Shown: positions 30,201 to 41,110 of the stretch, piece by piece
Position numbering within the stretch: position 1 is the first letter of the stretch
How the letters are laid out: each line of letters begins with the position of its first letter
Source: Rosa chinensis
Taxonomy: Eukaryota > Streptophyta > Magnoliopsida > Rosales > Rosaceae
Length of the DNA: 64,000 nt
Assembly: GCF_002994745.2 (NCBI RefSeq)
Contig: NC_037089.1
Span: 86,824,347-86,888,346 of the forward strand
Direction of reading: 5' to 3'
The notes under the pieces: model-generated
What the model saw: only the letters and a program-made list of their open reading frames with translations
What the model was told of the DNA's origin: nothing
Database searches by the model: none
Translations under genes and position numbers: made by a program

Positions 30201-33200
30201 ATTTTGAATTTCTATAAGTCCCAGTTTACACTGGTTTTTATATTTAAAAAAAAATTTAAAATAAAAGAGGAAATAGTCTCCTTCCAAACAATATGATGCA
30301 TTTTTTGTAAATTCTGATAGGTCATGATTCCTGCTCAACATCAAGGATTAAGGTTTGAATTACATAACTTCTACAAGTAAGATCATTTCAGCAGCAAATG
30401 ATATCGCATCCTATCGTAGACTAACGAGATTTATACAGTAAAGCAAAATTTACAAAATATAATATATAAATAAACATGTAGAGAATCCTCTAGATTATAC
30501 AACATATTTATGTTCCATGTGGAAAAGGAAAACAGAGCTTACCAAGCCCAATTCGCCCAAGGTTCTACCCTCAAAAACCGGAGTAGACTATAAATGTCCT
30601 CCAGATTGTTCTAATAACAACAAAGTTAATGTCAGGAGATGTGGCACAGATTTAACCTCCAAATACTAACAAAAATTTCAATCTCAAATACTCTTATAAA
30701 TCTCAAAAAAATACTTTACCTGTATAGGGGTGCCAGTAAGACACCATCGGCGACCAGCAACTAAAGCAGCAGCAGCAATAGAGATTTGGCTTTTAGAGGA
30801 TTTTATGGTGTGCGCTTCATCAAGAACCACTCTAAACCAACTAACTGAGTAAAGTCCCCCATTGTCCTTAGAATTCTAGACGCAGAGAAGCAAGGAGAAA
30901 GGAAATGATGTACAAACTCAGCTTCTATACACAAGTGCAGAACTCATAAACAATTACAAATAGGATTTGTTTACATTACCTCTGTAGAAAATTCTGATGC
31001 TAAAACGCCATATGTAGTGATCACAACATCGCTTTGGGCTAAAAGAGTCGCATCCCTTGGTCTACTTTGTCCATAATGAACATATACTGATACAGATCCA
31101 GGTTGCACATGAGATTCAATCTCTGCCTGAAAAGTGAAAACACACTCAAATTGTTCAAAGTAACTCTCAAATGGAGAAAAATCTTATCAGAGTGCACATG
31201 ACATTCTGATATTAACAGAACTACCACCCAATAGAAAGTGTGCAGACTACAAAAAATATTCAGGCAATGGATTTAATTACCTTCCACTGGCCAAGAAGGG
31301 TCATAGGACATACAATCAAACTGCCCCCATATGCAAGCGTTTTTTTTTGCTTCATCAACTTATGAAATCCTGAAAACTTTGTGACCGCCTTTGGGAGTTT
31401 TGATGAATATTCTGACATGTCACTGGCTTCAATATCTTCACTGGAGGACCGGCTCACAGGTTGACTACCTGATGATCCATGTCCTGAATGAGCAACAAGG
31501 AGTGCTATTGTCATAATCGTCTTTCCCAGGCCCATAGCATCAGCTAGGATCTTCAAATGCATGAGAAAGACAGTATATTTAACAAAATGTATAAGAATGT
31601 ATGGAAAAAAAAAATATATATATATATATATAATATAATATCAAGGGTAAGCAAACTTGAGACATACTCCTCCTCTGGCCATTTGAAGTGCGCTTGGAAA
31701 TTCTGTTGTTGCGTCACCAGAAAATGCGTTCAAATATATAATACGGTCCCTCCTATATTAAAACACCTTCAATTAATAGTTGAATACTAAATCATAAACT
31801 AGCATTGGAAATAAGGTTGATAGCCCAACATACTTGTCTGCAAGATGATATGCCTCCCAACAAGGGTGAAGAGTCATTGCTGCCTCATCCATGCATTTTC
31901 CCTTTTCAAGTTGAATCATCCAATGAAGAGCCTGCTTTTGATACGGACGAAGTTCACACAGAAGTGCAGCAGGAGGATCCATTTCCTGAAATACAATTCT
32001 ACTTGGTTATTTGTCTAAGCAAGACCAACCTCCATAAATGTGTACAAGATGCTATATACATGACAGTACCTCTAACTCAGAGCTATCTCCAACCCCAACA
32101 ATGTTATCAACCTCAGCATCTGAAATACATTCCTCATTTTCAACTTCATCTTCATTTCTAGAAGGATTTTTAGAAATATTTGCATGTATAATTGAGGCAC
32201 AAAGCCCAGAACTGTCCTGTTCAGAAAAAAAAAATTAAAAAATTACGCACTGAAATCCACTGAAAACATAACTGGGGAATATAAGAGTACTGTTTCAATA
32301 CCTTTTGGTCTAAAGGGCGCTTTCTCGTGTACAAGTCACCAGGAGTAAATTCCGCCTATCCAAAAGATCAATAAAGGAATAAGAACATCACCACCTCTGA
32401 ACCAAAACAACAAGTTTATTTCCCAAAGATGTTCATAATTTCCAACAACAAAAAAAATAACATTCAAATGTCATATCAGAATTAATCACCTTCTGGAAAG
32501 GAGTTAGGCCTAGCAACTGAAACAATGTCGGGAGAGGATGAACCACTGTTTCCTCTGTGGAATTACTGGCCGTCTTAAGTGAGGTCTGCTTTTGCTTAAG
32601 GAACATAGAACTATTGATATGCACACTGCACCAAACAAACAAACCCAAATTTATCTACCACACAATCATCCTATGACTAATATAGTTATATGCTTCGGAA
32701 CTGTCATTTGTTACTATAAACCATTGAAAATTGTAGCGAACCTTATAGACAAGAGAATGGTGTCCATAATGCTCAAGACATCAGGAGCAGATTTACAATG
32801 CCCCTCGATTTTAACCTTCTTATCTCTCACAAGTGGCAACAGACACCGAGCCCATTCCTTGGGTATTCGTCCAATCTGCGAAAACCCCATCAATCCAAAC
32901 ACATTATTCATCAAACACTAAACTTGTAGCATACAAAAATCTAGGTTCTTGACAATCAATCAATTAAATAAAACACTCCCACATGCTTAAACAAATGACT
33001 ACCTCTCCGGAATCCGTCGTGGAGAACCTCACAATCTCCGAACACGCCGCCGGCGGCCGTCCCCTCCCGAAAACCTTGCCGGGAGACGGCGAAATCTTCA
33101 AAGGAAATGTGAAATCCACTTCGTCTCGGGGCTTGATCCTCCTCCCTCTACACGTCGATAACCCCGCCACCTCGCCGCAACCCACCAACCACCACTCGCT

Positions 33201-33488
33201 GCCGGCCGAACTCTCCACGTCACCTACTACATCATCGCCCGAACTGGCGGGGCAATCGCCGCCGTTCGGCTTCGAATTCGCGACTTCAGGACTCGAGATT
33301 TTGGGACTGCTCGCGAAATCTGACCTTTCTTTAGATTTGGGTGTGGGGGTGTCGAAGATGATGTTGATCGCGGCGGTGACGTCGTTGTTGGCCATGTGTA
33401 GGGCTCGGATTATGTCCATGTCGGAGTAGCCGGAATCGACGATTGAACGAACGGTGGATAATAGTTCGTCGGTGATTTTGTTGCCCAT
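27291..33488 (-). CDS. RAD5A: RAD5A-type SNF2 helicase-like ATPase and RING E3 ligase
   Basis: Twenty exons, all GT-AG and in frame, give 1012 aa: 33488-33003, 32875-32742, 32625-32490, 32355-32302, 32216-32070, 31985-31834, 31752-31668, 31550-31281, 31126-30980, 30875-30720, 30610-30543, 30104-29982, 29884-29785, 29693-29581, 29307-29029, 28909-28709, 28196-28103, 28007-27936, 27694-27596, 27413-27291. Residues 5-45 form a UBA-like N-terminus. A HIRAN-type region spans about 100-205 and binds DNA 3' ends in the family. The SNF2 ATPase has Walker A DAMGLGKT (about 402) and DEAH (about 556). A C3HC4 RING follows ([20 protein letters not shown], about 778). The helicase C-lobe ends with [10 protein letters not shown]. 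The protein acts in error-free post-replication repair by PCNA polyubiquitylation and fork regression. It is intact and ends EELKMLFT like Arabidopsis RAD5A. Confidence 0.97.
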
Positions 33489-33681
33489 TGCTGAAGTTTG
33501 AGGAAAACCCTAATCCCAATTGCAGTGTTGGACTGAAACCAAAAGAGAAAAAGGGCGCGAGGGAGTGAGGAGCTAGTGGAGAAATGGCGGGGGCGGTAAC
33601 ACGTACGAAACTGGAGCACGTGTGAATTCTCCCCCTCGCAGTCTCGCACAGTTCGCACGTGAGTACTCATTGGCCACCTTA
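33489..33681 (-). promoter_or_regulatory. RAD5A core promoter and leader with telo-box and G-box
   Basis: The plus strand reads AAAACCCTAATCC at 33503-33515, a telo-box in the leader, and CACGTG (G-box) at 33619-33624. The promoter is truncated at 33681 by a Helitron. Part of this block is duplicated at about 58140-58215. Confidence 0.55.
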
Positions 33682-33929
33682 TCTTTACTATTAATAAATA
33701 GAGGCCCTCTTTTGATGTCAAGGGTTTCACTAAATTTTAAAGTACCTATAATACCCTTCAATAACATAATTATCAAATTAAGTTAATAAAATATAAATAG
33801 ATAAAAGTGTAATTAGCCAAACTATCATTATTTTATGTCCAAAAAATAAATAACAACTATTCTTTTTAGTCAATCTATTTTCCATTAACATCACAATATC
33901 ACCCGCGAGAAACGCGAGCACATTGCTAG
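33682..33929 (+). mobile_element. Non-autonomous Helitron, 248 bp, complete ends
   Basis: The 5' end reads TCTTTACTATTAATAAATAG and is preceded by A (33681). The 3' end reads CTAG (33926-33929) and is followed by T (33930). A small GC-rich palindrome CCGCGAGAAACGCG (33903-33916) sits 9 bp before CTAG. This is the diagnostic Helitron arrangement: insertion between A and T, no target duplication, TC start, hairpin and CTRR end. There is no coding capacity, so it depended on a RepHel protein supplied elsewhere. Its position 194 bp upstream of the RAD5A start codon means it now forms part of that gene's upstream region. Confidence 0.8.
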
Positions 33930-34506
33930 TATGTGATTATATAAGGAGAATTGTCAAGCATTGGTAACCAAAGCATGAGCAACTACATTGACACGTACTA
34001 ACAGCTCACTAGAGTGGTTAACAGTATTCCCATATAAATCCAACCTAGCACAATAGATAAGTTTATGTTATGGCAGATAATTATAGAATGTGACTCAAAC
34101 ACATTACAATGGAAGATACATATGCCAACCGATGTGGTAATAACAACAAAAGTTTAGTTGTTGAAAGCCATCGAGAATAGGAAGTTGTGTGAACCAAAGT
34201 TCACCGTGTGCTAGAAGACGATGTGAGTCGCAACCAAAAATTCAAGCCCATGACTACTTCAAATGTAGGGAGAAAGAGATGAGCATTTCATAATCCAGCC
34301 ATAAATGTAAAAATTGGATGATGATACTATATATTTATGTTAGTTATTTAGAGCTAAATTTTGAAAGAGTTATATTTTAGAGACCTAGGGTATTCTTGTA
34401 TTTAACAACAACAAAAAGACATATATGCGTGTATATTAAAACAATATATTTTTTACTTATTTTTAATTGATAGAGAGCAATTTATGCATGGTTCTTAACC
34501 CTAGAA
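33930..34506. other. AT-rich spacer between Helitron pieces
   Basis: No gene was recognised. It may be the 5' portion of the degenerate Helitron whose helicase fragment follows, but no TC terminus could be assigned. Confidence 0.4.
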
Positions 34507-35043
34507 TTGGTCTACCTTACATTAGGAAGTTTTCAATTGAAGCTTGAACACGATAATTTGGTGACTCAGCTAAATACAGGTCAAAAAATTATTTATAATG
34601 ACGTTATTAAAGCAATTGAAGAAAAGACATGTAATACATTCTTTGTTCATGGTTATGGAGGAACTGGTAAGACATTTTTATGGCATACAATAGCAGATAA
34701 ATTAAGAACTGAATGCAAAATTGTTTTAGCTATTGCTTCATCTGAAATTACTTCATTATTACTTCCAAAGAGTAGAACTGCTCATTCAAGGTTTAAAATT
34801 CCTCTAACCATTAATAATTTATCATATTGTCCAATAAAAAAAGACACTCATCTTGCCAAATTAATTGATAGAACAGATTTAATTTTTTGGGACGAGGCTC
34901 CAATAGCTAACAAATATTGTTTTGAGGCATTAGACAAATGTTTACGTGATATTTTATCTAATTCAAATAATACAGCAATTAAAGCTTTCCGGCCTTCTTC
35001 AACAGGATTTTTTTGGTTGTTGTTGGTTACTGCGAATACTTAA
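34507..35043 (+). pseudogene. Pif1-like helicase fragment of a Helitron RepHel protein
   Basis: An open frame of 178 codons holding the first part of a PIF1/Helitron superfamily-1 helicase. LNTGQKIIYNDVI is the usual entry segment, GYGGTGKTFLW is Walker A (about residue 49), and LIFWDEAP is Walker B/motif II (about residue 123). The conserved part stops near LDKCLRDIL; the last 25 residues are unlike the family and mark a breakpoint. The Rep nuclease, HUH motif and helicase motifs III-VI are missing, so it cannot act as a transposase. Such proteins unwind DNA during rolling-circle transposition. The listed start is the first ATG-like codon of the open frame, not a demonstrated initiation site. 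Confidence 0.8.
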
Positions 35044-35561
35044 ATAACAGCACATTTAATTGGATTTCTGTTTTTAATCTCCTTTTAATGTTTTTTTTTT
35101 AGTTCACAAAATACTGTTGGTTTCTTTGTGAATGTGAAGATACTATAGGCTAATTGTATTACAGAATACTAAAGGTTGTAGCTAACTGACGTCTTTTGTG
35201 CAAGTTTAAAACAGAACAGTAGCTTCAGTGTCGGGCTCCAAAGTTTGAAGTGAAGGGTGAGACATTTTGTTTTATATTTCTTTCTTGCACCTTTTGTTCT
35301 TTTTGTGTTGATGCTTTAGAAAGGGAAACGATAGATTAGGACAAGTTTTAGCTATATGGTTTTTGGGGTCACTGGTATATGGTTTTCGGTTTGCGAGTGA
35401 GTGAATTGATGCTTTGGAAAGGAACATGAAATCAAGGAAGAAATGAAGGAAAAGCTGTTTTTGTTTGTTTTTTGAGCTTCATCTTTTTGTTCGTCTTTTA
35501 ATTGCTGCATGTATTTGTTTTGTTTTGTTTTTCTATCTTCATTTTAGGGTTTAGGGTAGTT
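35044..35561. other. Spacer, T-rich
   Basis: T- and G-rich intergenic or leader sequence; TTTAGGGTTTAGGG lies at 35544-35558 just before the next open frame. No gene was recognised. Confidence 0.4.
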
Positions 35562-35965
35562 ATGGCTCCAAAGATGAGGTGGACAAGAAGTAAGAGATTG
35601 TTAGAGGAGTATGAAGATGAAAATCATAAAGCTGAAAGGGAGGTCCAAGAAATATCTAATGACCAGAATGTAATTGGTGGTATATCAGAAATTGGAACCG
35701 CAGTTTTTGGTAGGGATGAAGACCATCAAATTCATCCAAGATCAAGGCGTGGTGAGCATCCATTATCAAATTTAAACTATTTATCTCCTTTTTGTTTACA
35801 AGTTCAAAATAAGTAATAATATTTGTTTCTAGCAAAGGTTGCCCACGCGTTGCTGCAGCAGCTATGATTGTTTGTGAATTGTTTAAAAAAGTTGGTGACT
35901 GTATGCATAAGGATATGACTGATTTTTTTATTAGAATGACTGTGATAAAGAGGACTGAACTTTGA
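35562..35965 (+). CDS. Unrecognised two-exon coding stretch, about 106 aa
   Basis: ATG at 35562 starts MAPKMRWTRSKRLLEEYEDE, a basic then acidic sequence, in a 190-bp exon ending at a GTGAGC donor. A plausible second exon begins at 35838 after ...TTTCTAGCAAAG and reads GCPRVAAAAMIVCELFKKVG to a TGA at 35963-35965. I do not recognise it. The copia LTR begins 6 bp after the stop, so in the pre-insertion state the sequence ran straight into the RPA-like region now at 48938. It may be a Helitron-captured host gene fragment or an accessory Helitron frame. Exon 2 and its acceptor are tentative. Confidence 0.35.
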
Positions 35966-35971
35966 AGGTAC

Positions 35972-36187
35972 TGTTGTAGTAAATAGGTAAATGTCTATAT
36001 CATGGAGTATACACTTAGGAAAGTGGAGAATGTGTGGTTTGTATGGAATGCACATTGAGAGGTACAGAAATTGTGTAGCAAATATACTAATGTATGTAGG
36101 GCAATTTACACTACTTTGTAACCCTATATAAACCCCCTCAATATGAGAGGAAGACTCACCAATTCACTCTTCAGTTTCTCTGAAACA
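35972..36187 (+). repeat. 5' LTR of the copia element
   Basis: Begins TGTTGTAGTAAATAGG and ends CTCTGAAACA. A TATA box TATATAAA lies at 36125-36132, so transcription probably starts about 30 bp downstream. It differs from the 3' LTR at one position (GGTACAG here, GGTAGAG there). Confidence 0.97.
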
Positions 36188-37313
36188 CGTTATCAGCACG
36201 AAATTGCTCTAGAATTAGAATCGAAATCGATAAGAGTAGAGAAAGTTCATGATCCGAACAAGGTCATTTTACCAACCTTACAAGAAACCCCCAAATCCTA
36301 TCACATATCAAAGCCCTTGATCCCAGAAGCTCAAAACCGGTTTCAGAACCCCCAGAACCGGCCGGAAACCTGCCGAACCGGCTGCCGGAAGTTCTGAACC
36401 GCTGTCCGAGTGCTGCCGAGCCCCTGCCGAGTGCTGCCGAGCCCCTGCCGAAGTGCTGCCGACAGCCCCTGCCTACCCCCTGCACAGCAGCTGCCGAGTG
36501 CTGCCGAGCCCCTGCCGAAGTGCTGCCGACAGCCCCTGCCTACCCCTGCGCAGCAGCTGCCGAGCACCTGCCGAGCCATCTGCCGAGCAGCCTGCCTAGC
36601 ACCTGCGCAGCAGCTGCCGAGCAGCTGTCGACACATCTGTCGAGCGACTTTCCGACAACTTTTCCGGCGACTTTCGGACACTTTTCCGGCGACTTTTCGG
36701 ACACTTTTCCGGCGACTTTCGGACACTTTTCCGGCGACTTTCGGACACTTTTCCGGCGACTTTTCGGACACTTTTCCGGCGACTTTCGGACACTTTTCCG
36801 GCGACTTTCGGACACTTTTCCGGCGACTTTCCAGACACTTTTCCGGCGACTTTCCGGACACTTTTCCGACGACTTTCGGACACTTTTCCGGCGACTTTCC
36901 GGACACTTTTTCCGGTCAATTCTTAAGGTAAACTTTTCTAAAAGTTCCCGTTTTTAAAGTTTTTATTACTTTTCTCTTCTTTTCACGGGGACTTCCAACA
37001 TCCCTTATTCTACCCCCCTTTCTTCTTCATAGGGGAGACCAAAATGCCGAACTGTGGGGGTTCGTGCTCACTCCAAGCTTGGAGCTTGTAGAGTCCTCCA
37101 AACTTAGAATTTGTTGAGAAGAAAACAATCGACCACATACATCATTGTTTCGATTTAATCCAAAACCCCTCTTGGAATCAAGATTTTCTTGGAAGCGACT
37201 ACGCTCAGAAAATCCCTAATTTCTTGAAAGCGATTACACTAAGAAAGTTTATAGTTTTTCGTGGTAGCCTTTTTCGCTCCGAAACTAACCCTATTTTCTT
37301 GTTGTTCTTCAGG
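36188..37313 (+). other. Long untranslated leader of the copia element
   Basis: More than 1.1 kb between the 5' LTR and the gag ATG. It includes a tandem-repeat domain (36400-36915), then a potential splice donor AAG|GTAAAC at 36927/36928. A pyrimidine-rich acceptor TTGTTCTTCAG ends one base before the gag ATG. Confidence 0.7.
36400..36915 (+). repeat. Two-part minisatellite in the copia leader
   Basis: Part 1 (about 36400-36650) is built from variants of GAGTGCTGCCGAGCCCCTGC in repeats of about 70 bp. Part 2 (about 36655-36915) has about 11 tandem copies of a 22-23-bp unit, ACTTTTCCGGCGACTTTCGG plus AC. Every frame stays largely open by composition alone; the resulting Lys/Ser- or Pro/Ala-rich open frames are not genes. 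The GC-rich composition differs sharply from the AT-rich surroundings. Confidence 0.9.
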
Positions 37314-38423
37314 ATGAGTAACCTGAACAAGTTGAGCTTCAACCCACTAGGGACAACAGGCGCAGGATACCACAGGTGGATCCGTGATATGCGCCAGCAT
37401 CTTAAGGCTGATGGGATCCTGAGTACGATCCAAGAGCCAAGTCAGGACGTGCTTACTCCTCAACAAGCTCTTGCTTTTGAAGCAAATAGAGCAAAGAGAG
37501 AGGCTAATGAAGCAAAAGCCATCATTCTCATGACAAGGCACATGAATGACGCGCTCCAAAATGAGTACCTCAATGAGGAAGACCCAAGAAAGCTATGGGT
37601 AGAACTCGAGCAGCGTTTTGGCAACGTCCGTGATTCCCTGCTTCCCGACTTAGAAGAGAGATGGCAAAGCCTCCGCTTCTGTGATTTCAAGACAGTTCTT
37701 GACTACAATTCGGAAGCACTTCGTATCAAGTCTATGATGGAATTCTGTGGACATCAAATCACTGATACGATGTTGATCGAGAAAACTCTCTCTACCTTCC
37801 CTGTCTCTGCATTAATGATAGCTAAAAACTATCGAATTGATATCAATGCTAGACGCATCACAAGATTTCATGAGCTAATTGGTGTCATGAACGTAGCTGA
37901 AAAGCACGACAACATACTTGTGAAGAACTATAACTCTAGACCCGTGGGAACCAAGTCAATTCCGGAGTCTAATTATAGTCGCACCTCCAAGAGAGGACGC
38001 AAGGAGCGAAACCCTAAAAGTAGGGATAACTATGGACGTTCTGGTCCATATTTTCGCCCTAAAGAGGAAGGAAACCGCCAAGATAGGCGTGCACGGAACC
38101 GTGGTGGTAAACGTGTGAAGAGAGAGCGAGGCCAAGCCTCCGGTTATGGTGGTAACACCACCAATGGAAACAACCGTTTTCAAAGTGCTCCTAAAGCACC
38201 TCGATCAAGGGAACCTGACCATAATGATGCTTGTCTCCGATGTGGACTACCTGGACATTGGGCAAGGGCATGTAAAGCATCCCAGAATGTTGCAAACGCG
38301 TACAAAATGTATCGTGAAGCAAGGGAGGCAAATTACATGGAACAAGAAGATCAAGATGGCAATCTCGATCTAAGGGTGGAAGACGACAAAAATCAAAACC
38401 CAGAAACTGGCGATTTTGATTAA
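37314..38423 (+). CDS. gag: Copia gag polyprotein
   Basis: A 369-aa capsid/nucleocapsid protein that would form the virus-like particle. The N-terminal copia-type gag region runs to about residue 210 and includes the block WVELEQRFGNVRDSLLPDLE. A basic Arg/Gly/Asn-rich linker follows. One CCHC zinc knuckle CLRCGLPGHWARAC lies near residue 307 and would bind RNA. The start ATG AGT AAC was chosen because it follows a strong acceptor-like CAG and begins the conserved part; an in-frame upstream ATG at 37224 would add 30 unconserved residues. The frame ends in TAA, separate from pol. Confidence 0.9.
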   Translation: MSNLNKLSFNPLGTTGAGYHRWIRDMRQHLKADGILSTIQEPSQDVLTPQQALAFEANRAKREANEAKAIILMTRHMNDALQNEYLNEEDPRKLWVELEQRFGNVRDSLLPDLEERWQSLRFCDFKTVLDYNSEALRIKSMMEFCGHQITDTMLIEKTLSTFPVSALMIAKNYRIDINARRITRFHELIGVMNVAEKHDNILVKNYNSRPVGTKSIPESNYSRTSKRGRKERNPKSRDNYGRSGPYFRPKEEGNRQDRRARNRGGKRVKRERGQASGYGGNTTNGNNRFQSAPKAPRSREPDHNDACLRCGLPGHWARACKASQNVANAYKMYREAREANYMEQEDQDGNLDLRVEDDKNQNPETGDFD

Positions 38424-38786
38424 GTCTTTTCATTTTCCAAGAGATGTAGGCAATCGCCACATTATCCTATAGTAGATGCCAATGGGATTAATCTTTCTTC
38501 AAAAGTAGGCGTACTCAATGTAATTGTGATGTCTAGGAAGGTTTTGAGATAATTGGTACTTAAGCGAGCCTTTGCTCCACCAACATCTCTCTACTCACCT
38601 GGTCACCTTTGCATTGGAATTACCGAAAGAAGTTAGACAACTACCATTGCTTTGCATTAACTAAGTTTATTGGATTACGCTTTCTTTGATGAAATAAATG
38701 ATGATGTAATTCCGTTTGGCTTATTAATAAAAGTTGAGTTCTTTCATTTATGACTCCTTTTTAATTACGAGCTTTTCTCTTAAGGA

Positions 38787-40241
38787 ATGGATGAACTACA
38801 ATGTCTCGCAGATAGTGCGACTACGCACACCATTCTACGACATAGGCAATTATTCTTGGAGATGTTGCCTACATATTCCACTGTGACTACGATGGCTGGG
38901 CCATCAGGTTTAGTTCAAGGACATGGAATGGCACAATTCCTATTGCCAAATGGCACCTTGATTAAAGTCACTGAAGCTCTCTATGCTCCTAAGGCAAATC
39001 GAACCTTATTGAGTTTTAAAGATTTAAGAGCCAACGGATTCCATGCGGAAACGCATACTGAGAATGGAAAAGAGTTCCTTTGCATTACCTCTAATGATTG
39101 CGGACGAAAGCGCATCTTAGAGAAACTTATGTGTCAATCTAGTGGACTTTATGTCACTACAATTCGACCAATTGAATCCAATAATGTCATAAGAGAAGAT
39201 CTCTTGGATTCTGACACATATTGGCTTTGGCATGACCGACTAGGGCACCCTGGTCGTGATATGATGCTCCGTATACTAAAGACTTCACACGGACATCCAT
39301 TCTTCAGAGTGAGAAGAAGCAAGAATCGAGAATTGATTCCTGGACTTAACAAGACCGCAACAATTGCAGCATCTGGTGCTGCAGCCGTCTTGGGGCGCCA
39401 TAAGGCTGCCCAAGTCCTATGTGATGACACCAACCATGAGCATAACGCCATGATTATACCTCCAAATGGCTACAATGCCATAGAAGGAGATGTAGTCACA
39501 CATTTTGCTTCTAATAGCGCTACAGACGCTCAGGCCCAACCAAAATCCTCATTGGTTGCTTCTAAGGCCCCTCGCTCATTTTGCAAAGCCTGTTCCTTCG
39601 GGAAATTAGGACCGAGACCATCCTACGCAAAGGATCCTAAAATACTCATTCCGTTCTTACAGAGAATCCAAGGGGATATCTGTGGACCAATTCAACCATC
39701 ATGCGGACCTTTCAAATACTTTATGGTATTGGTTGATGCGTCGACACGCTGGTCACATGTCGCGCTGTTGTCCACTCGAAATGCTGCTTATGCTAAACTC
39801 CTCGCCCAGATTATCCGTCTACGGGCTCACTACCCTGACCATCCAATTAAGTCAATTCGACTTGATAATGCTGGGGAGTTTACATCGAAAACATTCGATG
39901 ACTATTGCATGTCACTGGGGATTGATGTAGAACATCCAGTTCCCCATGTTCATACCCAAAATGGTCTCGCAGAAGCTGCTATCAAACGACTACAAATGAT
40001 AGCACGGACATTGGTAATGCACACTAATCTTCCTGTTTCTGCTTGGGGATATGCAATATTACATGCAGCGACGCTAATTCGTCTACGACCCACTGCAACC
40101 CAATCTTACTCTGCGTTACAGCTAGTGACTGGGTACGAGCCTGATATCTCGCACTTACGCATTTTTGGGTGTACTATTTATGTGCCTATTACGCCGCCAC
40201 AGCGTACTAAGATGGGTCCACAACGACGAATGAGCATTTAT
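38787..40241 (+). pseudogene. pol: Copia pol, 5' part (protease and integrase), cut by the CACTA insertion
   Basis: Begins at an ATG just after TTTTCTCTTAAGGA. The aspartic protease active site reads LADSATTHTIL, with DSA in place of the common DSG. The GAG-preintegrase zinc region has the H-H part WLWHDRLGHPGRDMM, with CKACSFGK later. The integrase core has catalytic Asp in GDICGP, Asp in RLDNAGEF and Glu in NGLAEAAIKR. The frame runs into the CACTA element and stops 18 bp inside it (TGA 40257-40259), so no reverse transcriptase can be made from it. It is in the same reading frame register as gag, but separated by 363 nt with stop codons. Confidence 0.9.
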
Positions 40242-40259
40242 CACTACTACACCAAGTGA

Positions 40260-41110
40260 ATCAGACAACAGTCAAAAGCCTGTTGTCTGAATGAAAATGG
40301 AGATGTTGTAAACTGGCATGACGTCTGATCTCCCCCATCAGACAACATTCTTTTTTAATTGTCTCTCTGATCATTCACACAACATGTGTACCTAAATATA
40401 TGTTGTCTAAATTTACCAAATTTTGATCCATGGCGGTAGTCTGTTGTCGGGTGTGAAATCAGACAACAGCTTATTGGTTAGGTGTTGAGTGAAATTCATC
40501 AAGCACAACAATCTTTCCAAGGCTGTGTTGTCTGTTAAAAATCTCCAACAACAATAATGTAAGAAATATGATGTGTGAAGTAAAACTCAAACAAGCATTT
40601 TTGATTACCTGATGTTGTGTCAAGTGCTGTTCAAATATCAACTTGTTCGAAGATGGTGTTGTCTTGCATGAACCCAAGACTACACTTCTAGTTTCCTTAT
40701 GTTGTCTAAATTTCATTTAAGATAACAGTTATCTAGATTTCAGTGTTGTCTGAAATGCAAGTCATATGACAATATTTCGGATCCATGTGTTGTCTTGGAT
40801 AAATTTCAAACCACACATTGTTTTTTCTTGTCGTCTGAATTTAATGTTATATAATATTTTTGAGGATGTTAATGTTGTCTGAATATTATTTAAGATAACA
40901 TTGACTTTGATGCATTTGTTGCCTTGAATGAATCTCATACCACACTTATTTTTCCTTCTTGTTGTCCGAATATCTTTAATATGACAAGTTGCTAGATAAA
41001 AATGTTGTCTGAATTTTCCTCAGACAATATGTGTAATGCCTTTTTGAACTTTTGTGTTGTGTGATAGTTTGCACCACAACAGCAGTTACTAATCCAATAA
41101 ATGTTGTTGG
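40260..41110. repeat. Sub-terminal repeat region of the CACTA element, left side
   Basis: Many copies, in both orientations, of TTGTCTGA or TCAGACAACA, roughly every 30-80 bp. Such motifs bind the TNPA-type protein in En/Spm. A matching shorter set lies at 45760-45930. Confidence 0.8.

Noticed and set aside
32983..33429. 148-codon open frame on the plus strand
   Set aside because: It is the antisense shadow of RAD5A exon 1, which is GC-rich; the minus strand carries the conserved protein.
33930..34506. A 5' TC terminus for the large Helitron
   Set aside because: No sequence resembling the TCTTTACTATTAATAAATAG end of the small Helitron, nor any other convincing TC start, was found between the two elements.
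36655..36915. Regular short repeats reminiscent of a CRISPR array
   Set aside because: Units are directly abutting without unique spacers, inside a plant retrotransposon leader.
36343..36957. Long overlapping open frames on both strands with Lys/Ser- or Pro/Ala-rich repeats
   Set aside because: They are produced by the GC-rich minisatellite; all frames are open by composition, with no start context and no family features.
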